Below are positions 47,011-58,542 of a stretch of 64,000 bases of DNA, piece by piece. The stretch spans positions 57,281,221-57,345,220 of the forward strand of contig OX246740.1 of assembly GCA_945910005.1 (NCBI GenBank). The letters are read 5' to 3'. The notes beneath the pieces are model-generated. The model did not search any database and had not been told where the DNA came from. It saw nothing but the letters and a program-made list of their open reading frames with translations. Positions within the stretch are counted from its first letter, which is position 1; each line of letters opens with the position of its first letter. The stretch comes from Isoperla grammatica (Eukaryota; Arthropoda; Insecta; Plecoptera; Perlodidae). A program made the translations under genes and the position numbers.

Positions 47011-47580
47011 TTAAACACGCTTAACTCTCATCTTAAGAATTACAGACTCAATCTTATTCCTAAATTCTAGGAGCCGCAATCTCACAAACTGGCTTCGAAG
47101 ATCATGCGGAAGGGAATTCCAGAAGTGTACACCTCTGTACAAGAATGACCTGCGGAACGACTCGGAATTCATTATAGGAACCTGTAAAGTAAAAGTTAAT
47201 ATAGAATCACGAGTACGTTCAACAAAATTAAACATAGTTGGCATAACATCTAAATACATACCTTTCATCATCTTAAAAGTATTTACCAGCACATGGAACT
47301 TCATTCGCTCATCAATTGTCAAAAAATTGTCCTGCATGTCTTGGTGGAAAGGAACTTCATCAAATAAATGGTCTATTCTTCTTTGCAGCACAATATAATC
47401 TGCAGATGGTCGAACAGCCCACACAACTAAACAATAATCAATTATAGAGTGAACATACGAATCAACAAGTAATCTCAGCATTCTCTCAGTCACAAATCTC
47501 TTCATTCTTACAATCATACCTATTGCTGAAGACACCCTATTACAAACATATTCATATAGTGCCTTTTAAAAGTAAGACTA
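47011..47580 (-). pseudogene. LINE ORF2 C-terminal part (other frame)
   Basis: Continues the RT fragment after the frameshift with NRVSSAIGMIVRMKRFV and ends ...RNKIESVILKMRVKRV. FLYRGVHFWNSLPHDLR is a common motif near the end of LINE ORF2 proteins. Not a host gene. Confidence 0.75.
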
Positions 47581-48142
47581 CAGTCTAAATAAACACCAAG
47601 ATACTTATATTCAAATACTCTAGAAATAATGTTACCATTACAAGTTAACACTTGAGGAAATCTATTCACAGTATTATCATTAGCCTTATGAAAAATCATA
47701 AAATTAGTTTTACTATAATTAATATTGAGTTCCTGACTCAGAAACCAGTTATCCATTCTTCTTAAAATTTCTTGAAGCCTCCTGACAATTTCTTCGGTAT
47801 TTGTACCTTCTAAATAAAAAACCAAATCATCAGCATACAACAAATAAGAAATACCAGACATTATATCAGATATATCATCAATGTAAAGAATAAATAAAAG
47901 TGGCCCCAAAACTGAACCTTGGGGAACTCCACACAGAATATCTATAAAATCTGACGAATAATTAGGTAGATTTATAAACATTTGCCTATTTAGAAAATAA
48001 TCTGAGAGAATAGCTAACAAATGTGGGCTAACACTATATCTAGCTTTCAACTTTTTTAAAAGAGGTAAAATGGGTACCGAATCAAATGCTTTTCTAAGAT
48101 CAACAAACACAGCACCTACCTTGCCATTTCGACAGTCAATCT
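47520..48142 (-). pseudogene. Reverse transcriptase fragment of the LINE
   Basis: An open frame of ~207 codons covers RT blocks from the DLRKAFDSV motif through YADD and the KTNFMIFHK/FEYKYLGVYLD region. The YADD active site is intact, but the N-terminal half of the protein is absent. After KRHY the frame is lost by what looks like a 2-base AT duplication (CACTATATGAATATG). Confidence 0.8.
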
Positions 48143-48145
48143 AGG

Positions 48146-48171
48146 TGAATCAATCAATCAATCAATCAATT
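48146..48171. repeat. (AATC)n microsatellite at the LINE 5' junction
   Basis: Six AATC units directly abut the truncated LINE. On the other side is TGAGCGCCGCGCTGGAAT. On the minus strand this reads as GCGCGGCGCTCA followed by (ATTG)n, which resembles the tail of a second retroelement. Confidence 0.6.
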
Positions 48172-49867
48172 GAGCGCCGCGCTGGAATAATTGTTCTGAT
48201 TAACATAGGCGAACGCTCAGCTCTTTACGTGCAATGAAAACAAGTAATACTAATAAATAAATAAATACATATTCATGTATGTATATTTCCACCTAGGTAT
48301 GTAATTCAATGCAATTTATCAGCAACCATTCATGCAATTCTAGTGTAGGTACTTGGAGTAATGGCTGAAAACTATTATAGCAAAATAGACAAACGCTGTA
48401 TAAATAAATAAATAGCCCCAACAAATATAACGTGCTTTATAAAATTAATTTGGATACCATAATTATGTAAGGAAATAATTGTATAATTTGGTTTAAATGA
48501 TTAGAAGACAATCTAATCTTTACTTCAATGGCTGACCAATGAAAATTACGTGACCATACATGGATCTATTAACTTATTAATATAAAATACAACTAGTAGT
48601 AGAGTAACCAATGGTTGGTGCGCATCAGGTTGGAGTAGCTCGGACACGGATATCGTGTGACGTCATATGTATCACCCACTCATTGCTATCATTAGCATCG
48701 TTGTCAAAATTAACCGTCGTCATAATTATTATCGTTATTATTTCCGAGCAATGTATCCTGTTTCACACGTATGAGTGCTAAGCACAAAGCCGTCTCTTAT
48801 ACACACAATCAGGCTTTCTGCAGTTCAGCATGGGCGTTGGTTAATCGCTCCCAATCGAAGCCGCGGGAATCACTGGAAATATTATTATTGTGGCTCCTGG
48901 AACTCTGGACCTCAAAGGAGAGGTATTCGTCTTCGTTCCCACAGTATTTCACTACACAAGGGTCAGAAGCCGAGGTTACATTTCCCCTAGAATAACATAG
49001 GAGAGGGAACTTTGAAATAAACCAATGTGTTTAGTAACTAATAAACAATTATTGTAATACATTTTCTATTGTATTTGATATTACGCATTATAGAGCAATT
49101 CCCAGTCAAGTTTGCTAGGTCATCTCGATGGTCAGTGGAAACAGGTTTCAAGTTAAAAAGACGTCCAGATACATTTATTTAACTCCACTTGAAAATACAC
49201 AATGTACAATATCAATACAAAAAATAGTATGCGTTTGTGGTACTTGGTAAATAATGTAGTTCATTAAAGTAGCCTTTGTTGTACACATTTGTGGTACACA
49301 TCAAATCCCCCACGGGCCAAAACCTAATTTGAAATTGTTACCATATTCGCGGGGATTTACTGTTACGGGGGCGAAACTCGCTCTAGGTAGGCACTGTTTC
49401 GACAACGATACTCTCGTAGGCGTACACTCTTTCTTCATAAAGCTTCCTTAATTTATTTCCAAATTAATATGTGTTAAAACCAAAAAAATTACGTTTGAAT
49501 GGTTTGATCAAGCATACAGAAATAATAATATTTGATAGTTGCTATTCATGCGATTATGTTAAAAATAGTGTACATTAGGGGTAAAACTGGTTGATTCATA
49601 TCTGGTTTCAACATACGTCAAGAATTAACAAAGCTTGGTAATACGTAAGCTCCGCCTTCTGAACTGATGCGAGCCTTGGTCACAACATCACTTCGAGCAA
49701 TGCCAGGCCAGTTAGTTCATTTTCACGACCAGTATGGTGGATTGTGGACTACTTTCCCTTAATACATCAAGAATTAGTGTGTGACAATTAATATTACAAG
49801 TTATTTACTATACAAGAAGGGTATTAAAGTTCGCTAGTGAAGTGTTAATATTAACAAACAGACTATT
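48172..49867. other. Mitoferrin upstream region
   Basis: No other gene seen. The short ORFs at about 48771-48995 on overlapping frames have no family resemblance. The promoter and 5' UTR of the mitoferrin gene must lie in the last part. Confidence 0.35.
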
Positions 49868-52800
49868 ATGGACTTTGATGACTATGAAACACTTCCGACG
49901 AACAACATTGCTACCCATATGACGGCTGGTGCCGTTGCTGGAATAATGGAACATTGCGTAATGTATCCTCTGGATTCAGTGAAGGTACATAAGATTTATG
50001 TTTATACATACTTGCATTAACTTTCTAATGCTCTTAACAAACACTGCACACTGTTAGCCGGCAGTCTGCGGCAATCTCGATGCATCCATCCTCCTATGGA
50101 TCAATCAAGGCCACGGTCACCTAGGGCCTAGTTAACCCCCAAAGTCGGAGAAGGCTAGCCAACCATGTGTTCTCCACTCAAGCATAGGCCTAGGCTCTAC
50201 GCCTACTTTTAGATTATGTCAAAGTTCGTTCGCTCTACAACCTAGAATGTATGTCTGTACAAGTTGTGTAAACCAGGTAGGCCCTAGGCCTAGGCTAGAT
50301 AAGCCTAGCCTAGGCCTAGACGATTCCCATATTTAGCACACCTCAAGCATGCCATAGGTAGGGTAGGGGTCTAACCCGGGCTTAATCTTTACCTCCATAT
50401 TCAAATGTATAGGCCCTAGACTAGCCCTCGGCCTAGGCTTAAGCCTATGTGTGCAGTCTAGGGTAGGCCTAGGTGTTGGTAGTGGGCATCAGAGCATGCC
50501 TGGGTCTAGAGTGCTATCTTGACCTAGGCCTAGGCCTCTCCTACCTTGCAGTGCTCAGTTACCTTATTGCATCCTTCCATTTACATGACTTGATACTAGA
50601 GATTGAAGCAAATTGTAACTTAATAGTTGTTTTTATTTGTATTAGGCCAGGCCTAGGAGGCCTAGGCCTACTCTTATGACAAACGGTGCATGACATTGAT
50701 TCTAATTCATATCCACCAAGCGACCGTGTGCAGTGGATAGAGCTAGGCGATGTGAAACATCCAGTGGGAGAGCGTACTATTAGAATTGGCGGCAATGGGG
50801 GCATCCGGTAGGCCCTAGTTAAACACACAGTTCACTTCCACTGGTCCATAGTGATCAACAGCAGGGAGCAGTAACAACAACAACAATAAATACCTTAATT
50901 CTTGACCTAAGCCTACTGTTAAAATGCATTCTGGATGTTATTGGTATTAATTTTATTAATTTGAGCTAGGTCTAGCACATTTTACAAGGCTACATTCGAC
51001 TCAAGATTTCTACAGTTTTAAGATCATTGATCACAGTGTAAAAATATCAAATATCTCTTTTCACTGGTAGGTACTTTCATGAAGTATTGGTATTAATTTA
51101 TACTACACTATTAGGCATAGCCTAAGCTAGCGCTGCAGTAATTATTTTGTTATGTTGGTCGCAGTGCATAGCTACTGTCGGTGATCAGGGTTAGATCATT
51201 TTGTAAGGGAATACAATTGAGTCCTACTTGAAATCATCTCACTGATGAAGTAACTGTGTTCCAGACGAGGATGCAGAACCTGTCCCCGTCTCCGAACGCG
51301 GTGTACCGAGGGGTCGGAGAGGCGTTGGTGCGGATGGTGAGACAAGAGGGAGTCCTGCGGCCGGTCCGCGGGATGAGCGCCGTTGTCGTGGGTGCCGGGC
51401 CAGCCCACGCACTCTACTTCTCGTGCTACGAACACCTCAAGGAAAAGTTTTCACAGAAAAGTTCTCACACTCATCTTGCAGCTGGTAAGCCTCTAGAGTA
51501 CTGAAGTGTGAAATTATGTTTATGTAACGTTTAAATTGCAAAGACTATTAACGACTTTCAGTTGTGCAATTTTAAGTGTCACGTTAAGACTTTTATCTCA
51601 CAGTTCTATGTAGCTGTGAAGGTAGTAAAATATTGGTAGATCAACTTTTAGATCTATCTATAAAATAATACGTCAAATTTGTGTAAAAAGCTTAATCAAA
51701 TTTGGTCTGTATTGGTTAGCATTTTCTTTTATCTTATGGTATTCAGAAAAAGTTAAAGAAATCCATTTTTGGCTAAACTAAAAAAATCACCCCCCCCCCC
51801 CCCCCTCAATTAAGAAATCAAAAATCAATCAAAGACGAGATCCAGTTACCCTGCTCCTCGATCGTCATGCTTAAAGAAACCCTGATTCCTACATGAAACA
51901 AGGCTGTCTCACATTAGTTCGTAAATGAGGTTGTAGCTAAGACGGACTGATGTGTCCTCAGGTGCTGCCGGATGCGTATCCACACTACTTCACGACGGCG
52001 TGATGAATCCAGCGGAGGGTAAGTACGCTGCTTTCCTGATCCCCTCGAGAACAGGGCATTGCTTTGCTTTACATGCTGTTGCAATAACAACTCAAACAAG
52101 TAACTAGGTACCTGACAATGAAATTAATTTTTATTATTGTTTTCATCATTTAAGGTTTTGTAAAATTACATGAAACTGCACATCAATGTAGTGTTAAATT
52201 TAAGCGATTTCGGTGATTGAACATTGAGTTTTTGGTAGCCTGTTCATTGGTAAAAAGAAGAGTATATACTTAATTCCAAAAATGGCAGTCATTTCTTTAA
52301 ATCACAATTGTATGTCAGACATATTTTGTTCTTGTGTCCGTATTTGTGTCGTTCTACGCAGTTAAAGATTTCGTGGTGACTTGAAAACGAGTTGTGATGT
52401 CACCATCCAGTAGTAGACTAGACTACATTCCAAAAACCTCTTAGGAAGAATGTTAACACAGTTTGATTGAACTTTTTGCTCAACATGTTTATAATAGGAA
52501 GGGCATGTCAGTAAAAAGAAAAAAATCTCATAGTAGGCATACTTAATTGATTTTGATCTTCAAAATAATAAGGATATTTTTAACTTGCAAATCTCACATC
52601 AATGGGATTTTTTGCCGTGGTCACGTACTCACGTAGCACGAAGCCGGTTTTCTTGAAAAGCAGCTAACAATAAGCTAAACAAGTGAACCAAGTGAGGAAG
52701 CGACTTAAAACTTTAATAAAACTGCACATGCATCGTGCTTGAGTTTTAGCTGCACTTTGATTTTTGCCACAATAAGGACTTACTAGTTGTAGGTCTGCAT

Positions 52801-54015
52801 ACATATTAATATTTAATAAACAACTTTTGTAAATTGCATTGCGACTGATGTTCCATCGAGTCAAGCTTTCTATGAAACTTAAATTAAATAGTCCGGTGAC
52901 GTAGCCTACCTGCTCATAGCAAAAAAGAAGTCTTCTAAAACGGTACTGCCTAGTGACAACTTGTATTTATTTCAAATTTAAAGTCTAAAAAGTTTCTTGG
53001 CATTTGGCGATGTGCAATGGCTCTTGTCTCACATAGTTTAGTAATGTGGACGATAGTTCCCACACTGGATGTGTGGTATGCGTTGCCCTCTGTGTGTTCA
53101 GGTCCCAACTCTGATTACCACTTGGCACCTATAGCACACTGCTACACTGAACTAACATGTTGATTGTTTTGTTACATGGTGTTAATTCATTCAAACTCTG
53201 TTTCATGTCTTCATCTTATGGATCAACGTAAATAATGCAACTTTCAAATCCAAATTTGTCGCCATCGTGAATTTTAATCTCGGTGTTGTTGTTCCGTTTT
53301 CTCAGTGGTGAAACAGCGATTGCAGATGTACAATTCACCCTACAAATCTTGCCTGGACTGTATAGCAAAGGTTTACCGCGTGGAAGGTTTCCGAGCGTTC
53401 TACCGATCGTACACGACCCAACTAACGATGAACATTCCGTTTCAAAGTATTCACTTCATGATCTACGAATTTGCGCAGACGGTCACAAACGTGGAACGAC
53501 GTTACAATCCGCCCGCCCACATGGTATCGGGTGCGATCGCGGGGGCCGTGGCCGCGGCCATAACCACCCCGCTGGACGTGTGCAAGACATTACTCAACAC
53601 CACGCCCGAGCACGCCCAGGGCTCGGGCGTCATCAACGCCATACGCTCCGTGTACAAGCTGGGCGGCCTGTCTGGCTACTTCAGGGGGATGCAGGCGCGC
53701 GTGCTATACCAGATGCCGTCCACCGCGATATGCTGGTCCATGTACGAGCTGTTCAAGTACCTCTTGATCCAGTCCCCGGCCGACGAGATGGGGGCGAGGC
53801 GGGGTCCGGTCCCCCTGGCCCCCGAGACCCCGCCCGAGACGCTTCCCCCGCCCTCCGAGAGCAGAGAAACCTGGGGCTTCACGGGGAATAAGGCCCGGGA
53901 GCTGCCGTCTGTCAGCGGAGCCAACCTGTATGGTGCATTGTCCTTCAACACCGTGCACAACGCCGAGAGCAGCCTACAGAAGGGGACCGCCTTGTTAGAC
54001 ATCACTCACAGCTGA
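49868..54015 (+). CDS. Mitoferrin (SLC25A37/SLC25A28 mitochondrial iron carrier), 4 exons
   Basis: Exons 49868-49984, 51265-51484, 51962-52018 and 53306-54015 join in frame to 367 aa with good GT/AG sites. It has the three SLC25 repeats. Signature motifs are YPLDSVKTRMQ (repeat 1), [12 protein letters not shown] (repeat 2, split across exons 3-4) and [10 protein letters not shown] (repeat 3). The mitoferrin-type blocks [21 protein letters not shown] and [20 protein letters not shown] are present. Family knowledge: imports ferrous iron into the matrix for haem and Fe-S synthesis. After ELFKYLL comes a tail of about 85 residues, proline-rich at first, longer than in vertebrate mitoferrins. Exon 4 switches from average to strongly GC-rich DNA at about 53510. 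Intron 1 contains a dense cluster of TAGGCCTA words. One gene appears to stand for both vertebrate paralogues, so no symbol is chosen. Confidence 0.93.
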
Positions 54016-57000
54016 ATCCTTGGTCCACGTGCAGACCTAGACTTGTAAAAATGTATCATAAAGTATCCCCCCCCCCTTCCTCCTTCACCCAGTTATCATC
54101 CCAGAATTTTCACTTGCCACACATGTACTGTGTACTGTTGATTTAGACATGTATGGGATGCATTCAGTTGCTAAATCTACCTAGTTGTTACAGTATTACA
54201 TGATGTAAAAGATGCGTCATCAGCCTCCTTGACAAATCTGTATTTTGTTGTTGTAGCATGCTTTTTGAGCACCCAGTTGTTAGGGAAATCACTGCAGACT
54301 CTGGGATACATGTAGAAACAATACATGAAGCCATAGAAACATCGATCGTAAGTGTTTACTTATATACGTACCTACTGTGCATGCCTGCCAGAATTTGATA
54401 TTTGTCACACAGTTGTGTAATAATAGTGTCGTAATAGACACGGCCATGTTGTTTACTACCTCCCGTTAGACAGCCCGCCGTTTCATGTTTTGTCTCGTAG
54501 CACCACCCAAGGTTGATAGACTAACTGTTGCCCACTCTACCGAAAAATTCACGACGAAACGAACGAACGAGAATTGTCTTCTCGTTAAACTATATCCTAG
54601 GCCTATACAAGAAACTTAGATTTGAAATTCGACAATACTGAACTAATGTTCTCGTAACTTGTGCTAATATGAAGCATTGAAACTGCAAATTCATCAGCCC
54701 ATGTCAAGCGGTGTTGACGTTTAAATGCTAGGGACGGATCCAGACCTGTGTAACCTGAAAACATGTCTGTGTTGATTGAGAAGGAAAGTTTTATTTGACA
54801 TGAGGTGATTTTAACTGGTCGGGAATTCGCTTTATGATGGTACGGAAATTTATCTAATTTACAAAAAATAAATACCAAAGTATTATGGAATCTGTTCATT
54901 GAAAATGTTGTTATATACTGTTATTTAGGCATAACTCTTTGTATTATATATATATATATATATAAAATAATTAAATGTAGTGCAAACATTATATATCTCT
55001 TTTGGTAACTGTTACAGTTTTTAATGTAGTTTGATAAGAAAACTCATACAGTAAATAAAAGTGCTTACATGGGCTGGCATTAGTAAATGAAGACTGTTGT
55101 AGTGACCAAGCACATATATGGGAGTAATGTTTGATGCAAGAAGCCTTGTGTTTGTGTAAAAAAGTATGTATAGCATGCCTCTCACCCCTCCCCGTTGTGG
55201 AATATCGAAGTACGTTGGGTGGCATCCAGGCACGTGTCTTGTGTTAGTACTGTAGACCGGTACTTGTAGCACTTGTTGATTGATTTGGACTATAACCACT
55301 AGGGATATGGATGAAAGCATGCTGACGGCCAAGTGAGTGGAGTGGATGCTATGGTACTTTGTAACAGTGGTGGGCAACCCTAGATAGGTGTTAACATAGA
55401 GATCTAGGAATACCATTTACAATAATGAATAAAACAGAAGAAAAACACTTTCCCTTGTATATATCCAATCAAGAAAGCACAACATTCTATAAACAAATAA
55501 AAAAAATGAAAATAGGAAAAATGGAAATAGGTTTGAATTGTAGGAAGAAGGTCGTGCATTTTTAATTTGTGCACCCATTCTTGCTAGTTGCTGACAGGAT
55601 TGATCAAAACGGTACATTGAAATTGCGGCATGCCAAGTTTGAAGAGCTGCATCGGTTTTTTGTCGTGGTCAAACTGGCTGACGTTAGCGTAGCTATAATA
55701 AAAATTCCAACGCTAGCTGTGGTCACACTTCAAGAAACTTGTCAAAGTAGAGTGTATATTTAGTTGTAATTGATGTCTATACGTACAGTAAATTAGTAGT
55801 TAATTTCTTGTAATATTGTAACGTAACATTTTTAATGTTGAATAGGAAGTTTGGTAGTTATTCCTTTGATACATTTGAGTGTACAACCGTCAATTAATTT
55901 ATCAGTACTGATATTAAAATATTAGCCTTGGGGCCTATCGATCATTCATGCGGTGCTAACAATTAATAAATTAATTAGGGCCTTTATATTAATGTTTAAG
56001 ACCACTGTTCTATTAATAGTATTAGGAAGTCCTATTTGGTTTTGGCTTGTTTTCATCCAATAGCTCTCGTGTGTACAACGTTTATTCGTTAGGATGAGCC
56101 CCACAACACATGCCTGGTATGCCTGAGATGTCCTACTTAACGATTCATAACTGCGTAGTTGATGTTGAACTCTAACCCCCCCCCCCCCATCCCCAAGTCC
56201 AGACCAGCGCTACTCGACTGTACAGTGACCACAATGCTAATGAATTGGTGCCAGCAAGTGTTAAAATGTGCAGCTACCAAAACTGTTTACAAAAAGTAAA
56301 AACTATGTTTGACACTAGTACCTATTTGCATTTTGGATAGTTGAATTCAAATAATGTCTGATTATGTCTCGTATTTGTGATTTATAAATTTAATTGTTAT
56401 CAAGTAGCGAGTTTTGTGGAATTTGTTAGAATCGGTGCAAACTAAACGCGTTTTGTTGGTGCATATTGTGTGCACGACTAAACCAAGTAGCCCTGGTCAG
56501 ACTGTAGCGTAGTCCACACGTTGAAGGGTATTATTAGTTGAGTTGAGACGAGCACACTGCATGCTTGAGGTTGGCTGACTGCTCATGAATACTAAGTAGA
56601 GCCTGCATATAAACATGACCTTGGTCTGTATTGAGAGGTCATTATTCAATGTATATATTGCATTTTAAAGAAACTATGAGTAATTGGTGACGACGGTTTA
56701 TGTTAATTAATATAATCACAATAAGTATTTTACGTAAAGAAATGATATAACTTCCTCTTATACATTTATGCGTTTGAAATTGTGCGAGCGAACCAGTGGG
56801 TGGTTGGACAAGCTCGACAGAGCGCAACACTTCGTTGTGTCCTTGTTTTTGTTCTTCGTTTCATTGTTTAGTTGCTTACAACTTGAGGCTCGCCACATTT
56901 TTGTGATTTATCTCAGTTTTTTTAGTAATTTTATTAGTTTACACTTTGCTTTTAGCTTTTCCAAAACCACCGCTAGTTAACCGCCAATGTTCAGTAAGAG

Positions 57001-58142
57001 AAAAACGCATTGTTAGGCTGTGATATGGTCCTTATCATTTATTTAATGATATTGACTTTGAAAGGAAGTAATATCATTGTAAAAAGATGAGTACTGAGTC
57101 ACTCCCCTTGTTTATATCTTTTAAGGAAAACTATACTAAATAAACATGAATTTTATTAATGTATATAAATATATTTTTATGTAGTGTCATATGGTCTATT
57201 TGTTTCACTGATTGGCTAGGGCTATATCTACATAAACTGTCACAATTGGCTGACTACTATTAGAAGTACTGAACACTTTAAATTCATCTAGTATAACACT
57301 TTAGGGCACACAAAATGCAAGGACACTAAACATCCACTATGTTTTCAAGCCGATGCAAAGATTCTTTACATGCAATCCCGTGGGCTGAAATAATTGTTTC
57401 AAACGGTGTATTAAAATTTAAAATATTGCAAATAAATTGGAGGCAATCCTCGTCCAACAAAAACTGTCAAGAGCATTGAAGGGGTGTTACGGTTCTTGCA
57501 TTTGTGCAACTATATCAGAATGAAAATGGTTCAGATGTTGTTTTAAATGTCCATGAGCGTGTACCCAAGAAAAATAGTTGACTTGTCGACGAGTTTTTGA
57601 AACATGATTTAAGAGGCGGATAAATAAAAAATCTACTATTGAATTCGATCATTTGTAGTTGTGCCATGTAGGTAGTGCTGCCTTTGATACACTAACTCCA
57701 ATTTTGAAAAATGTATCATGTTCGGTGGTAAATGAATTGTCGTTACATAGTAACCATGAAGAATGAGAGTTGAAGAATATGAAAAGTTTTCTACACATTC
57801 CCAGGTGTATGAAAATTATGTTATATCATTTTTAACGACAGAAACAGTGGATGAAACACAAAAATTCCTTGTTTTGCTTTTTAGTAGTATTAGCAAAGAA
57901 ATGTTGGACAACAGCTCAACAGTCGACCAAACTGAACAACTAACTACCAATCAAAGGTAACAAACATGGTCATATGGCTCTCGCGCTCTGGCTGACACAT
58001 TCTACACTCTCACATCACATCAACTTTCCTCTCCTGTACCAAACATAACTTATACTAACAAGAACCAGAGCACTGACGTTTTTTGGACATTACACAAGTT
58101 ATCATTTGTTCACAAATTATGAGCGTTTTAAGTTATTTGTGG
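54016..58142. other. Region downstream of mitoferrin
   Basis: Includes mitoferrin 3' UTR (an AATAAA occurs near 54868), C10 and C13 runs (54067-54076 and 56176-56188) and a (TA)n run at about 54945-54965. One exon-like block is given separately. Otherwise no gene recognised. Confidence 0.35.
54257..54347 (+). CDS. Exon-like open block, unassigned
   Basis: A 91-base block, open in the frame starting MLFEHPVVREI, bounded by a TTGTTGTTGTAG acceptor and a GTAAGT donor. The peptide has balanced composition but matches no family I know, and no partner exons were found. It could be an alternative 3' exon or chance. Confidence 0.2.
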
Positions 58143-58542
58143 ACATGTTTAGTTTCATGCCCATCCTTCAACATGTTTAGTTACATGCCCATCCTTTGAC
58201 ATGTTTAGTTACATGCCCATCCATGAACATGTTTAGTTACATGCCCATCCTTCAACATGTTTAGTTACATGCCCATCCTTCGACATGTTTAGTTACATGC
58301 CCATCCATGAACATGTTTAGTTACATGCCCATCCTTCAACATGTTTAGTTACATGCCCATCCTTCGACATGTTTAGTTACATGCCCATCCATGAACATGT
58401 TTAGTCACATGCCCATCCTTCAACATGTTTAGTTACATGCCTGTCCTTCAACATGTTTAGTTACATGCCCATCCATGAACATGTTTAGTCACATGCCCAT
58501 CTATGAACATGTTTAGTTACATGCCCATCCTTCAACATGTTT
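58143..58542. repeat. 28-bp minisatellite, 14 copies
   Basis: The unit is ACATGTTTAGTTACATGC followed by CCATCCTTCA. Fourteen exact-length copies plus 8 bases fill 400 bases. Variants at the unit end (TTCA, TTCG/TTTG, ATGA) cycle in order through the first nine units, giving an 84-bp higher-order period that decays toward the 3' side. Confidence 0.95.

Larger units (their letters stand above)
46233..48142 (-). mobile_element. 5'-truncated non-LTR retrotransposon (LINE) with (AAAT)n tail
   Basis: On the minus strand the element starts abruptly inside the reverse-transcriptase domain at about 48142 and ends in an (AAAT)n tail at 46232-46272. RT hallmarks are FVDLRKAFDSV, CGVPQGSVLGPLLF and the catalytic LLYADDLVF. 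The C-terminal region (KMRVKRV end at ~47011) is typical of jockey/CR1-like ORF2 proteins. The endonuclease and ORF1 are missing, and the frame shifts between 47580 and 47535. The 3' UTR contains a long GAAAAA-type purine tract. Confidence 0.85.
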
